Positions 30,535 through 39,556 of a stretch of 57,480 nucleotides of DNA are shown here, in pieces. The notes under the pieces are model-generated. The model ran no database searches. It was not told the origin of the DNA and saw only the letters and a program-made list of their open reading frames with translations. Source of the stretch: a virus. The stretch covers positions 1 through 57,480 of the IMG/VR virus record IMGVR_UViG_3300046534_000186. The stretch is one strand, 5' to 3'. The position numbers and the translations under genes are program-made. How positions within the stretch are numbered: the stretch's first letter is position 1; every line of letters starts with the position of its first letter.

Positions 30535-31167
30535 ATGTCCCTAGAAACAGATGCCTTAGATTCGGCAGCAACAGCAGCGACTAACCAAACAGTTGCTGCA
30601 AATAATTTAAAAAATGCGATAGACTTATTAGTTACTGCCTACGCAAGTACAAAAAGCATAGTAGATAATAACCTAAACAATGTAAATAACACTACAGATG
30701 CTAACAAAGAGCTAAGTCTTGCATCAATAGCAGCACTACTACAAAAGCAAGCAATATTGGTCTCTGGTGATAACATAAGTACAGTAAATGGGTTGTCGTT
30801 ATTAAGTGGAGATGCTTTAGTTATAGCTAGAGGTCAGGTAGAGATACCGATGTTAAGTTACGATAACAGGGCAGACTTAAGGACTCCAGTGCTCCCTGAA
30901 CCTCTCACAGGAGATGTTGTAAATATTCCAGGCTTAGGGCTTTTCCAATACTCAGAGACTTTTGATTACAGGGAAGATGACGAAACAGTATTTGAAGCAG
31001 TAAGTCAGTCAGATGGTATTACACCAATAGGACAGTGGGTTATGTCGGTGCCATCCTACGAGTTTAGTAAAATTCAGGATATGTTTGAAATGGCTGTTTT
31101 GGATGAGTTCATAGAAGATCAACTGGAAGAGCATAAAGAGCATGGCCACGACCACTACAACTTGTAA
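30535..31167 (+). CDS. Fibre cassette protein (210 aa)
   Basis: The N-terminal half (about 1-90) is Ala/Asn/Thr-rich helical coiled coil (AATAATNQTVAANNLKNAI); the middle has a compact beta segment (GDVVNIPGLGLFQYSETFDY) typical of fibre-associated modules; the C terminus is acidic and ends in a His-rich EHKEHGHDHYNL, which could bind metal. Virion appendage is the best guess from composition and neighbours. Confidence 0.55.
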   Translation: MSLETDALDSAATAATNQTVAANNLKNAIDLLVTAYASTKSIVDNNLNNVNNTTDANKELSLASIAALLQKQAILVSGDNISTVNGLSLLSGDALVIARGQVEIPMLSYDNRADLRTPVLPEPLTGDVVNIPGLGLFQYSETFDYREDDETVFEAVSQSDGITPIGQWVMSVPSYEFSKIQDMFEMAVLDEFIEDQLEEHKEHGHDHYNL

Positions 31168-31210
31168 TCTTAGCCTTGAGCCAAACTACAAGTAAATTAA
31201 AGGAAATATT

Positions 31211-32662
31211 ATGGGATTATTTAGGGCAGTAAATTTATTACAATCAGTTGAAGGTGGGTATACTACAGGAAGCCAATTAGAGTCTATACTAAGCTCATCA
31301 CCAGCAAGAGAGGCTGAGTTTGGTACTCTGTTAAGTACTAGGCATAACTCAAGAAGAATGGCAGGTAATAGCCTTACTATGAATGCTGTTAGTGAAAGTG
31401 CTATAGCTATTAAAGTAGTCTTTGAAAAGACAACTTCATTTAATTACAGACCAATTGAAGCAATTGCAAAACACCAAGTAGCAATGATAAGCACTAGTAC
31501 ACACTTAGAATCACTAGAGAAAGTAATAGATAATGACGTAGCTTGGTCTTTGTACAATAGCTCTAGCTACTACGAGACCAACCAGATAAATGTTCTGTGT
31601 ACGTTGATAGGGCTAGACCCTATTAACTATGCAACTATAGCTTCCTTGATTCAGGATTCATCAGCTATGGGAGACATATCTACTAATGTAAGAGCAATGA
31701 AGGCATTAGTAGTGAGTAGTACAGCTATGAGTGTTGTAGTGATAACGTCAGCGGCTATGAATGATATTGCTTCCGACATAAATGCTATGAATATTGTTGC
31801 AAACAATGATGATGCTGTAAAGCTAATTGCAAACTCTCAAACAGCTTTAAATGCTATTACACCAGAAGCAAGGACAATAGTGTTAGGAATCCCGTCTGCT
31901 TTAGCTATACTGGCTAATAATAGTGGTGCTTGGGAATTTATACTAAGCACCTCTACCACACTAGATACTACTATCTACCCACTACTAATATCTCTTGCTT
32001 CACTTGACTCAGATACTTACCCAACTGTGCATGATATATTTGCTGATACTACTGCTAGTTTTGCAGTTGCAAACAGTAAGCCTGCTATGATGGCGATAGT
32101 TTCAGAAGCTGATTCAGTAAAATATACTGGTCAGTCAGTAATGGATAAAATAATCTTAAGTGATAACCTATCCACTGTGTTAGGATCATTGGTAGCTATA
32201 ACAGAACTAATACCTGACGAGGGTATTATGGGATCTTTGATAACCAATACTCAAGCCTTTCCAATACTACTAACTAGCTCAGACGCGAAAGCAGCTATAT
32301 TTACGTCACCGACATTATTTGGTGTTATGATGGGTGATAGTGCTAGTCTTGCGTCTATACAGTCTACTTCACAGTCTGCAACAGTAGTTAATGATGCGCT
32401 TCAGGGTGTGTACAAGACAGTAGGAGTGCCAGGAAATATTATCATCTTGACAGCAGTTATGGGATCAATTGTTGCAACCACTTTGGTTAACAGATTTCAA
32501 GGTGACACACAAGCTATTTCTGAGTTTGATATTCCGGGTACAAGCTTATCGTCAGGCCCAATAGATGTAAACCTACCGTTTACAAATGCTACATGGGATA
32601 TCCTTTCTATAGCAGCTACAGCAGCAGGAAATGTAACCATCACTTACGTAGACTTTAATTAG
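31211..32662 (+). CDS. Large solenoid-like repeat protein of the fibre cassette (483 aa)
   Basis: From about residue 140 the sequence is built of repeating S-x-x-A-M / N-x-x-A units of 10-20 residues (SSTAMSVVVITSAAMNDIAS, INAMNIVANNDDAVKLIANS), a degenerate pattern I have seen in phage and virophage structural proteins. The last 80 residues look beta-rich (FDIPGTSLSSGPIDVNLPF) and may be a tip or capsid anchor. It is the largest product of the cassette and a candidate receptor-binding or head-decorating fibre. Confidence 0.5.
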   Translation: MGLFRAVNLLQSVEGGYTTGSQLESILSSSPAREAEFGTLLSTRHNSRRMAGNSLTMNAVSESAIAIKVVFEKTTSFNYRPIEAIAKHQVAMISTSTHLESLEKVIDNDVAWSLYNSSSYYETNQINVLCTLIGLDPINYATIASLIQDSSAMGDISTNVRAMKALVVSSTAMSVVVITSAAMNDIASDINAMNIVANNDDAVKLIANSQTALNAITPEARTIVLGIPSALAILANNSGAWEFILSTSTTLDTTIYPLLISLASLDSDTYPTVHDIFADTTASFAVANSKPAMMAIVSEADSVKYTGQSVMDKIILSDNLSTVLGSLVAITELIPDEGIMGSLITNTQAFPILLTSSDAKAAIFTSPTLFGVMMGDSASLASIQSTSQSATVVNDALQGVYKTVGVPGNIIILTAVMGSIVATTLVNRFQGDTQAISEFDIPGTSLSSGPIDVNLPFTNATWDILSIAATAAGNVTITYVDFN

Positions 32663-32701
32663 TACTAAATAGGTGTAGGGACATAGCTAGAGGTAACTTA
32701 C

Positions 32702-33049
32702 ATGCATACATGTACACCTATTACGCTAGACAACGTCGATATTACGCTAGACAACCCAATATTTACATTAGATTTAATAGGATGTTGGGAAGACTATATA
32801 GAAGTAGAAGAAAGGTTAGTAACTGATGTAGTCTGCAACTTACATGTTGCAGACTCAACTTACGGAATAACTATAGTTATGGATAAGAATGTAAACTATT
32901 GCTTACTTATGGATGATAGCTTTAACTTGGCATTACCTATGGAGGTTATACCAAAGTACTCACTAGAGTTTAGTGACATACTTTATGGTATTACTATGAT
33001 CGTAGAGGACACGTTTAACTATCCTGTAATACTACTTGAGTGTGGTTAG
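32702..33049 (+). CDS. Hypothetical beta-rich protein of the fibre cassette (115 aa)
   Basis: ATG after AGAGGTAACTTAC. It has internal similarity: LDNVDITLDNPIFTLDL at the start, and YGITIVMDKNVNYC versus YGITMIVEDTFNYP later, so it is probably two or more beta repeats. Cys residues at 4, 28, 45, 67 and 114. Function unknown. Confidence 0.5.
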   Translation: MHTCTPITLDNVDITLDNPIFTLDLIGCWEDYIEVEERLVTDVVCNLHVADSTYGITIVMDKNVNYCLLMDDSFNLALPMEVIPKYSLEFSDILYGITMIVEDTFNYPVILLECG

Positions 33050-33073
33050 GCAACTAAAATTATAGGAAAAATA

Positions 33074-33457
33074 ATGAACTGGATTTTTGATAATAGCTAT
33101 GATAGTTTTTCCTTAGACATAGGAAGCTACATAGTAAACAGGGGCATCTTGCTAGATGACATAACTGAAGCAGTTTTTATGGTAAAAGTAAACGAAGCAG
33201 ATGCAGACGCAGATGCTAGAGCGACCTTGACACTAGGCTTAGGACTTACCAAGGTAGCAGGTGCAACAGGCTTCGAAGAAGCTGGAGCTAAGATAGTTGC
33301 TGGATTTTATGCAACACATTTTGACCATGACCATATGGAAGTAGGCGTTAAATACTATATGGGTCTAGGAATTAAGACTGCTTCAATGACAAAGTTTTTA
33401 GAGATAAAGCCTGTAAACAATAGGCTTATGATCCTAAATGATTTCATACACGATTAA
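33074..33457 (+). CDS. Hypothetical structural protein of the fibre cassette (127 aa)
   Basis: ATG after TAGGAAAAATA. It begins MNWIFDNSYDSFSLDIGSY; in the middle is an acidic Ala/Asp run (EADADADARATLTLGLG), later a His/Asp segment (THFDHDHMEVGVKYYMG) and a beta-like C terminus. The pattern recalls small proteins of phage baseplates or decoration, but I cannot assign it. Last gene before the portal. Confidence 0.5.
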   Translation: MNWIFDNSYDSFSLDIGSYIVNRGILLDDITEAVFMVKVNEADADADARATLTLGLGLTKVAGATGFEEAGAKIVAGFYATHFDHDHMEVGVKYYMGLGIKTASMTKFLEIKPVNNRLMILNDFIHD

Positions 33458-33473
33458 CTAAAGAGAGGCAAAG

Positions 33474-34808
33474 ATGGCAGATGATAATAGCCAATCCGTG
33501 ACTAGAATTAAAAAGTCTCGGAACAACCCTCATAGTCTTTACGATGGTCTATCCAACCTAGCTACAGGACTAGGAGGTGCTAAAGATAAATCAACATTTA
33601 ATAGGTGGGATCATTCAGGTGCCAACTATGACCATGTTGCTTTGTCTGTACGGTATAGGGAAGATTGGTTGAGCCAAAAGGTCTGCCAGATTGTACCTCA
33701 AGATATGACAAGAGAGTGGAGAAACTTTGAATCAGATGAGGCTAAAGAAGCTGATGAGGATTTTGAAGTTGCAAAACTGTTTCGTGAAGCCTACAAATGG
33801 GCAAGGTTGTATGGTACATCATTTATTATATTAGATATTGATGATGGACGTACAACAGACAAGCCAGTAAATTGGAAAAACCTAAAGCTAGGATGTATAC
33901 GATCAATGCATGTAGTTGATAGGACTCGTATAGTAGCTACAGGTGACATTGACCAAAAACCAATGAGTGTTACTTTTGGGATGCCTGACCACTATCAATT
34001 TGTACAAAGCCCAACTCCTATTCATAAAGATAGGCTTATACGTTTTGAAGGTACAGAGCTACCTGTGTATGAAAGACAAAGAAATTTGTGGTATAGTGAT
34101 AGTATACTTATACCTTTACTAAAACAGATCGACAACTTTCATACTACTAGTTTTGCTGCGGCCCAGATGGTGCAGGAAGCTAATATTGACATTATTAAAG
34201 TAGATGGTTTAGCTAACATACTTGAGTCTGACCAAGGCACTTCGGCCATGATCCAAAGGTTTTCTGATTGGAAGTCTATCAAGTCAGTGTTCGGTGTATC
34301 TATACTTGATAGTACTGAAGAGTACGACCAAAAGACTGTTCAGCTCTCTGGAGTTAAAGACCTTATTTGGGAGTACTTAAAGATGGTGTCTGCTTCTGTC
34401 TCAATACCTGCTACTCGTTTTCTTAGTGCATCACCTGACGGTATGAACGCTACTGGAGAATCTGACCTAGTAAACTACATTGAGACATTACAGGGACTAC
34501 ATAAGGATATATTTGTACCAAGGCTTAAGATTATAGATACCTTACTAGCTGCACATTATGGGTTAGAAGAAGAGAAACTTAAGTATAGTTGGGGATGTAT
34601 CTTTCCAGAGTCTGCTGGACAAAAAGCTGTTCGTGAGAAAGATCATGGAGAGTTTATATGTAGGCTAGTTGAATCAGGTGTCTTAGACACTGAATCTGCC
34701 CTAGCTGAAATGCAAACTAAGGGAGGCATAAGTAAAGATGCTAAAACTGGGATTAACCCAAATGAAGTCAAATTAAAATCAGGAGACAAGAATGTTAAAA
34801 GCACATAA
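33474..34808 (+). CDS. Portal protein, DUF1073-type (444 aa)
   Basis: Forms the dodecameric DNA gate of the head. Signs: an N-terminal basic stretch followed by DGLSNLATGLGG, the family segment QKVCQIVPQDMTREWRNF near 65-82, KWARLYGTSFIILDI, the helix QIDNFHTTSFAAAQM and a C-terminal ATRFLSASPDGMNATGESD segment close to the DUF1073 clip/stem region. The size fits. It overlaps the protease gene by 17 bases. Confidence 0.85.
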   Translation: MADDNSQSVTRIKKSRNNPHSLYDGLSNLATGLGGAKDKSTFNRWDHSGANYDHVALSVRYREDWLSQKVCQIVPQDMTREWRNFESDEAKEADEDFEVAKLFREAYKWARLYGTSFIILDIDDGRTTDKPVNWKNLKLGCIRSMHVVDRTRIVATGDIDQKPMSVTFGMPDHYQFVQSPTPIHKDRLIRFEGTELPVYERQRNLWYSDSILIPLLKQIDNFHTTSFAAAQMVQEANIDIIKVDGLANILESDQGTSAMIQRFSDWKSIKSVFGVSILDSTEEYDQKTVQLSGVKDLIWEYLKMVSASVSIPATRFLSASPDGMNATGESDLVNYIETLQGLHKDIFVPRLKIIDTLLAAHYGLEEEKLKYSWGCIFPESAGQKAVREKDHGEFICRLVESGVLDTESALAEMQTKGGISKDAKTGINPNEVKLKSGDKNVKST

Positions 34809-35859
34809 ATGTCTACTAGTTGATGAAGCCTTAATAGGTGTACAACTAGAAGATAGAATAAGTGTACCTACAAAGCGAACCATGACTGATGCAGGACAAA
34901 TGCTCGTACCATGTAAGTTTGCCCGTACAGGAGCACAGCTATACACTGCTAAACAGTTAGGTCTAGTAGATGTAGACCCAAGTAAAATTATAACAGTAAT
35001 GCGCGAAGCTTCTGATGTGTTTGATACAGCATCTATTGAGAGCTTTCGTAGTTCGCCTGTAACTGTAGGACATCCATTAAATGACGATGGAACTCCCAAA
35101 GCTGTCTCTGCTGAAAATGCAAAAGATTTACAAATGGGTATGCTTGAAGGAATGCCTGTTGTTGATGAAGACACCCTTGGTGGTGTTCTAGTTATCACAG
35201 CTCAACAAGCTATTGATGCAATCGAAGAAGGCACACAAGAGTTGTCAGCAGGTTACACTTGCGACATAGAAATGATTGGTGATAAATACTTCCAACGAAA
35301 CATTCGTGCCAACCATATTGCAATTGTGTCTAAAGGACGAGCTGGTGCTTCGTGCAGAATCTCTGATGAAGCGGGTTTGCTTATTGAAGATCAATTCCAA
35401 ACTAACCAAGCAGAACTAGCTAGCACCTTACTATTGGTGGCAGACGCTGAAGCTAGAGTATCAGCCTCTGAAAAAGTTGTAGCTGAGATGCTAGTGGATA
35501 TAGGTAAGCTTGAAAATAGTTTGGCAGATGCACAGCTAGCCGCTACTCAAGGTGTAGTAGAACGGTGCAGTGCTATAGAAAACGCTAGGTTAATTGCAGA
35601 TATGCGTGACCTAGGGGACAAATCTGTTGCAGAGATTGAGCGTATGGTTGTTGAAGACCAAATGCAAGATAAGGATCTTAGCAGCAAAAGTGAAGCTTAT
35701 ATTTCAGCTATGTTTGAAATCTTAGTGGATGCCTCTAAGGGGGAAACACCCATGAGCAAATTACTTAAAACAGTGGCAGTAGCTGATACAGTTGTCATAC
35801 CTAAAGCTGTAGATAAAGTAGAACAAGCTCGACAAGCTTCTATTAAACGTAACAAATAG
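34792..35859 (+). CDS. Head maturation protease fused to scaffold, DUF2213-type (355 aa)
   Basis: The N-terminal part (1-200) resembles DUF2213 prohead proteins: RTMTDAGQMLVPCKFARTG, VTVGHPLND (candidate catalytic His), QELSAGYTCDIE (candidate Ser) and ANHIAIVSKGRAG. The part after 215 is long-helical and charged (AEARVSASEKVVAEMLVD), as expected of a scaffold tail. So one chain probably supplies scaffold and protease and is cut during maturation. Confidence 0.78.
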   Translation: MLKAHKCLLVDEALIGVQLEDRISVPTKRTMTDAGQMLVPCKFARTGAQLYTAKQLGLVDVDPSKIITVMREASDVFDTASIESFRSSPVTVGHPLNDDGTPKAVSAENAKDLQMGMLEGMPVVDEDTLGGVLVITAQQAIDAIEEGTQELSAGYTCDIEMIGDKYFQRNIRANHIAIVSKGRAGASCRISDEAGLLIEDQFQTNQAELASTLLLVADAEARVSASEKVVAEMLVDIGKLENSLADAQLAATQGVVERCSAIENARLIADMRDLGDKSVAEIERMVVEDQMQDKDLSSKSEAYISAMFEILVDASKGETPMSKLLKTVAVADTVVIPKAVDKVEQARQASIKRNK

Positions 35860-35888
35860 AATAACACAACTTTAATTAGGAATATTAA

Positions 35889-36362
35889 ATGACCACTCAA
35901 GCTTTTAACTTATACACTGCAAACGGGTATGCTGGCGACCTTGTAGACTCAGGCCCACGCGTTATCCAAACTGGTATCTTAACCTCTGCTGAAGCTGGCT
36001 TTGGAGTCGCAATGAAACGCGATACATCTGTTGCTCGTGGAGTAGCACTTGGAGGCACAGCTAACGTCTATGCTATTGCTCAACGTGAATACAACCATGA
36101 AGCAGGCACTCGCCCTTCTCCTGGAAACGACACTGTATACAAGCAGACTGAATCAGTATCTTTGATTCGACAAGGCTACTTGTACGCTCTGCTATCTGGA
36201 GCTGTTGCTGTCACTGAAGGTGAGCTACTACACGTAGACCAAGTTACTGGTCTGTTTAGCAAAGATGCTGTTGCTGGTGATGTAGTCGCTACAACTAATG
36301 TATACGCTGATGAGTCTGCCCTAGCTGGTGAAGTCTTCAAGATTCGTATCGACATTAAGTAA
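35889..36362 (+). CDS. Capsid cement/decoration-like protein (157 aa)
   Basis: Beta-rich and Gly/Ala/Val-rich without membrane segments; lies between protease and major capsid protein, the usual place of a structural cement protein in this head type. It begins MTTQAFNLYTANGYAGDLV and contains GYLYALLSGAVAVTEGELLHV, which resembles DUF2190-type cement proteins. Assignment is by position plus fold impression. Confidence 0.65.
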   Translation: MTTQAFNLYTANGYAGDLVDSGPRVIQTGILTSAEAGFGVAMKRDTSVARGVALGGTANVYAIAQREYNHEAGTRPSPGNDTVYKQTESVSLIRQGYLYALLSGAVAVTEGELLHVDQVTGLFSKDAVAGDVVATTNVYADESALAGEVFKIRIDIK

Positions 36363-36371
36363 GTTTTACTT

Positions 36372-36377
36372 TATAGG
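36372..36377 (+). promoter_or_regulatory. Weak candidate phage promoter core before the capsid gene
   Basis: TTATAGGCTATTAA lies in the 52-base gap before the major capsid gene. It matches only the TATAGG part of the 751-868 repeats, which can occur by chance; noted because of its place. Confidence 0.2.
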
Positions 36378-36414
36378 CTATTAAACAGCCTTAAACCAAT
36401 TCTAAGGAAATTAA

Positions 36415-37503
36415 ATGAAGACAGTAAAAGCATATGCTATTAACGATTCCAACCAGCCCTTGGTAGACCAAGAGTTAGTTGATTTCGTGATTAACGACGC
36501 AGTACACCACCTGATCACTGTAGGTCAGTTGAACGATGACGAAGGTGTGTTCTTTCAGCGCCAACTTGAATACATCCAAGCACAAAGCTATGATGTCCTA
36601 TACCCTGAGTTGAAGGGTCGAACCTTGTTCGTAAACAACACAGAAGGCGGCGAAGGTATTGAAACTATTACTTACCGTAGCTATGACAAGCGTGGCGAGA
36701 CTGCCATTATTGCAGGCAAGGCAACTGACCTTCCTCGTGGTGACATCTCAGGTAAAGAGTATAGCATCTCTGTTCGTACTCTAGGTAATGCATTCGGTTA
36801 CTCTCGTCAAGAGATGGCTGCTGCAAGGGTTACTGGTATGCCTTTGGATGCACGTAAAGCTGAAGCTACTCGTAAGTCTTATGAAGAGAAAGTTAATCAG
36901 CTTATCTTCTTTGGATCTCCTGATAACAACCTCCAAGGTTTCTTCCACGGGCCAGTAGGTTCTCCTGCATTGACAGCTTCTCGTACTGCTGTTGCTGGTT
37001 CTGCTGCTTCTGGAGCAACAGCTTGGCGTACAGATAAGACTCCTGATGAAATCATCGCTGACCTTACCACTGCTTTGACAGCAATGTATGCAGATACCTT
37101 GCAGATCTTTAGCCCTGATATGATAATCATGTCTGTAGCTGATAAGAAGCTATTGCAGAATACTCCAAGATCTATTCACTCAGATGTAAGCATCTTAAAT
37201 TGGTTCGTAGCTAACAACGACTTTATTACTTCTGCTGACCAGATTAAAGATGTAAACGAAGTTGCTGGTATCTACCCAACTGTAGCTAACATTGCAAATG
37301 AGATTAAGCCTGGAAATGGTAGTGCTGGTTTTACAGTAGTAGCATCTGGACAAGATAACATGCGTATTCGTGAGCCTTTCCCTTACATCCATTTACCTGT
37401 ACAGCTTAAAGGTTTGGAATTTGAGATTAACTGCTACGGCCGATTCGCTGGCGTAGAGATGATCCGACCTGCTGCTGTTGCTCATTGGCTTGGCATTGGC
37501 TAA
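36415..37503 (+). CDS. Major capsid protein, DUF2184-type (362 aa)
   Basis: HK97-fold shell protein by family resemblance and position. N-terminal LNDDEGVFFQRQLEYIQA, RTLFVNN and GDISGKEYSISVRTLG with SRQEMAAARVTG; Ala/Thr-rich centre; C-terminal EPFPYIHLPVQLKGLEFEI and FAGVEMIRPAAVAHWLGIG match the pattern of DUF2184 capsid proteins. The codons appear more uniform than those of neighbours, as expected for the most expressed gene. A strong hairpin follows. Confidence 0.85.
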   Translation: MKTVKAYAINDSNQPLVDQELVDFVINDAVHHLITVGQLNDDEGVFFQRQLEYIQAQSYDVLYPELKGRTLFVNNTEGGEGIETITYRSYDKRGETAIIAGKATDLPRGDISGKEYSISVRTLGNAFGYSRQEMAAARVTGMPLDARKAEATRKSYEEKVNQLIFFGSPDNNLQGFFHGPVGSPALTASRTAVAGSAASGATAWRTDKTPDEIIADLTTALTAMYADTLQIFSPDMIIMSVADKKLLQNTPRSIHSDVSILNWFVANNDFITSADQIKDVNEVAGIYPTVANIANEIKPGNGSAGFTVVASGQDNMRIREPFPYIHLPVQLKGLEFEINCYGRFAGVEMIRPAAVAHWLGIG

Positions 37504-37520
37504 TTAGAAGTTAGTTAATT

Positions 37521-37549
37521 AGAGTCCAGTACTAATGTGCTGGACTCTT
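37521..37549 (+). terminator. Hairpin after the major capsid gene
   Basis: AGAGTCCAGTAC (37521-37532) pairs with GTGCTGGACTCT (37537-37548), one wobble, 4-base loop, followed by TATA. It is a likely partial terminator limiting read-through after the capsid gene. Confidence 0.75.
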
Positions 37550-37562
37550 ATACGGAGAGATT

Positions 37563-37877
37563 ATGATGGAAACCAGATCACCACGCAAGCTATTTAGTAT
37601 GGATGCCATAGTAATGGGGACATTTTTGTCACTCATTGGATGGGGTAGCCTTGAGATTATATCTAACAATGAAGTGTTAGCATCTCTAGTAGAAAAGCAT
37701 GTAGTCATAGATAGAAGTCTCCTAACCATAGCTGAAACTAGTTCAACACTATTAAGGATGGAAGTAAGTCAAGAGTACTTTAGTTCTTCCATAAAGAAAG
37801 ATATTGTTGAAATAAAGAGATCCCTTTCCCTCTTAAATGAAAGGGTACATTTAACATATGATAGAGAACAAAAATGA
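37563..37877 (+). CDS. Membrane-anchored coiled-coil protein (104 aa)
   Basis: One N-terminal membrane span (about 12-33, AIVMGTFLSLIGWGSLEII) followed by a helical, charged region with heptad-like spacing (IVEIKRSLSLLNERVHL). The topology is like an inner-membrane spanin or a small holin/antiholin, but it lies among head genes. Its stop overlaps the next start. Role undecided. Confidence 0.5.
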   Translation: MMETRSPRKLFSMDAIVMGTFLSLIGWGSLEIISNNEVLASLVEKHVVIDRSLLTIAETSSTLLRMEVSQEYFSSSIKKDIVEIKRSLSLLNERVHLTYDREQK

Positions 37878-38236
37878 AAATTAAATCAAACCTAGTATTT
37901 AACACATCACTTCTAGCACGACACATTAAGCAAGGTAACAACGGTGACAAAGTAGTTATCGGTGGATCTCAGCCTGAATACATGATTATTCCTGCTGGAT
38001 CTACCATTGAGCTGTCTGACGAAGCATGGAAGAAGTTTGCCAAAGCAGGTGAGCCATTACTAAAGTCAGGTGGTTTAACTATCACTAAAGCTCCTAAGTT
38101 GTCTGATGATGAACAAGCTGATGCTGATGCTAAAGAATTGGCTGAAGCTAAAGTTAATCTTGCTAAACTATCTGAAGCTGCTAAGGCTGCTGAAGTTGCT
38201 AAGGCTGTTGAAGCTGATTCTAAGAAAAGTAAGTAA
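37874..38236 (+). CDS. Hypothetical head-region protein (120 aa)
   Basis: The first 75 residues form a small beta domain (VVIGGSQPEYMIIPAGSTIEL then a short helix). The remainder is an Ala/Lys/Glu helix (ADAKELAEAKVNLAKLSEAAK) ending KKSK. It is located where head completion or minor capsid proteins are coded. No family recognised. Confidence 0.55.
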   Translation: MKIKSNLVFNTSLLARHIKQGNNGDKVVIGGSQPEYMIIPAGSTIELSDEAWKKFAKAGEPLLKSGGLTITKAPKLSDDEQADADAKELAEAKVNLAKLSEAAKAAEVAKAVEADSKKSK

Positions 38237-38259
38237 CAACTAACAAACAGGAGTAATTA

Positions 38260-38619
38260 ATGGCTAGTGTAGCAGATTTTAAAGACAGGTTCCCAGAGTT
38301 TGATGATGAAGATGAATTAAGAGTAAAGCTGTTCTTAGATGATGCTGCACTAATTATGTCATCTCCTGCCAAGTGGTTGGACTTTTATGACGTAGCCCAA
38401 ATGTATAGCGCAGCCCACATACTTGTGGTAAGCATACATAGTGAAAGTGGGGACAGTGGGACTTTATCACCTATAAAGCAACAGGAGGTTGATGACGTAG
38501 TTATTAAAAGTGCTATAAGTGATGTGTCACCAACCTTTGATGATATGTACTCTACCTCTTATGGTAAAAGGTATATATCATATAGGCGTAGGTGTTTCTT
38601 AGGGGTAATAGGAGTATAG
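38260..38619 (+). CDS. Head-tail adaptor, DUF4054-like (119 aa)
   Basis: The pattern FKDRFPEFDDEDELRVKLFLDDA near the start and YDVAQMYSAAHILVVS in the middle match DUF4054 head completion proteins, which sit under the portal. The length (119) fits. Ribosome site AGGAGTAATTA. Confidence 0.75.
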   Translation: MASVADFKDRFPEFDDEDELRVKLFLDDAALIMSSPAKWLDFYDVAQMYSAAHILVVSIHSESGDSGTLSPIKQQEVDDVVIKSAISDVSPTFDDMYSTSYGKRYISYRRRCFLGVIGV

Positions 38620-38620
38620 T

Positions 38621-38995
38621 ATGGCAATGCAAATGCAAAGAGCCTTTAATGCTAGGATGCTTACTAGGATTACAAAGTACACTCAAGCTGCTGGTAGTTA
38701 TGATGAAAATAACAAGTGGATTGATGGAGCAATAGAGACATTAAAAATATGGGGAGTAGTAAAGTCAGGCAATAGGTTTTCTAAATTCGAGGAAGGCATA
38801 GCTCTTCATAACGAAGATGGAGGAGCACGTTACTCTGACTATAAGACTTTGCATATTACCAATAAATATAGCATAGAGCTTAATGATAAGGTACTCTATA
38901 AAGGAAGTTATTACAGCGTACTACAGCAATCCGATGAATCAATATACGGGTTTACTTCATACATAATAGAGGTATCGGAGAACTGGAAACCATGA
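38621..38995 (+). CDS. Head closure (stopper)-like protein (124 aa)
   Basis: Called from order (adaptor, stopper, terminator) and from its small beta-barrel look: IETLKIWGVVKSGNRF, then YKTLHITNKYSIELNDKVLY and a C-terminal strand FTSYIIEVSENW. No direct motif. It overlaps the next gene by four bases. Confidence 0.6.
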   Translation: MAMQMQRAFNARMLTRITKYTQAAGSYDENNKWIDGAIETLKIWGVVKSGNRFSKFEEGIALHNEDGGARYSDYKTLHITNKYSIELNDKVLYKGSYYSVLQQSDESIYGFTSYIIEVSENWKP

Positions 38996-39543
38996 GTACT
39001 AACAACGTAATACTTCATGAGTCTGATGTACAAATAATACAGACTTTCATAGATACTATGGTAGGTATACCTAAATACTCCTACCCTGCGCGGCAGAACA
39101 GTGCGCCTAAACCTAAAGGGGACTTTGCGCATATTAGACTGTTAGAAGAGTACCAAGTAGGAATACCTCACACAAAAGTTTTTGCTTCAGATGAAAATAC
39201 TACCACTTACAGGATCTACAGCCCAACAAGGTTGAGGTTCCGTATAGGTCTTGTTGATACTAATGGTCTAGCTTCTGCAAAAATAATGCATAGCTGGACT
39301 ACTGAAGTCATGAGAACTCTAATGATTTCCTCTAAGGTTGGATTTATTAAGTGTGATCCTCTATCAAATGAAAGTGCAAAACTAGAAAAAGAATGGGAGA
39401 CTCGTCAAGGGTTCTCCTTAGAAGTATATAAGACACGCGTATTCGAGGAAGTAGTGAACAACATTACATCTTTATCAATATCAGGAAGTTTTATTTCTGG
39501 TGATAGTACTTACCTTCTCGACTTCGACATTAACAATATCTAA
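38992..39543 (+). CDS. Tail terminator/neck protein (183 aa)
   Basis: Resembles the 'neck terminator protein gp12-like' family of BcepMu/Bcep781-type phages: SDVQIIQTFIDTMVG at the start, YSYPARQNSAPKPKGDFAHI, a strand-rich middle and VGFIKCDPLSNESAKLEKEW. It would cap the tail tube and join it to the head. The end of its frame overlaps only untranslated bases before the sheath gene. Confidence 0.7.
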   Translation: MSTNNVILHESDVQIIQTFIDTMVGIPKYSYPARQNSAPKPKGDFAHIRLLEEYQVGIPHTKVFASDENTTTYRIYSPTRLRFRIGLVDTNGLASAKIMHSWTTEVMRTLMISSKVGFIKCDPLSNESAKLEKEWETRQGFSLEVYKTRVFEEVVNNITSLSISGSFISGDSTYLLDFDINNI

Positions 39544-39556
39544 CAAAGGAACAATT

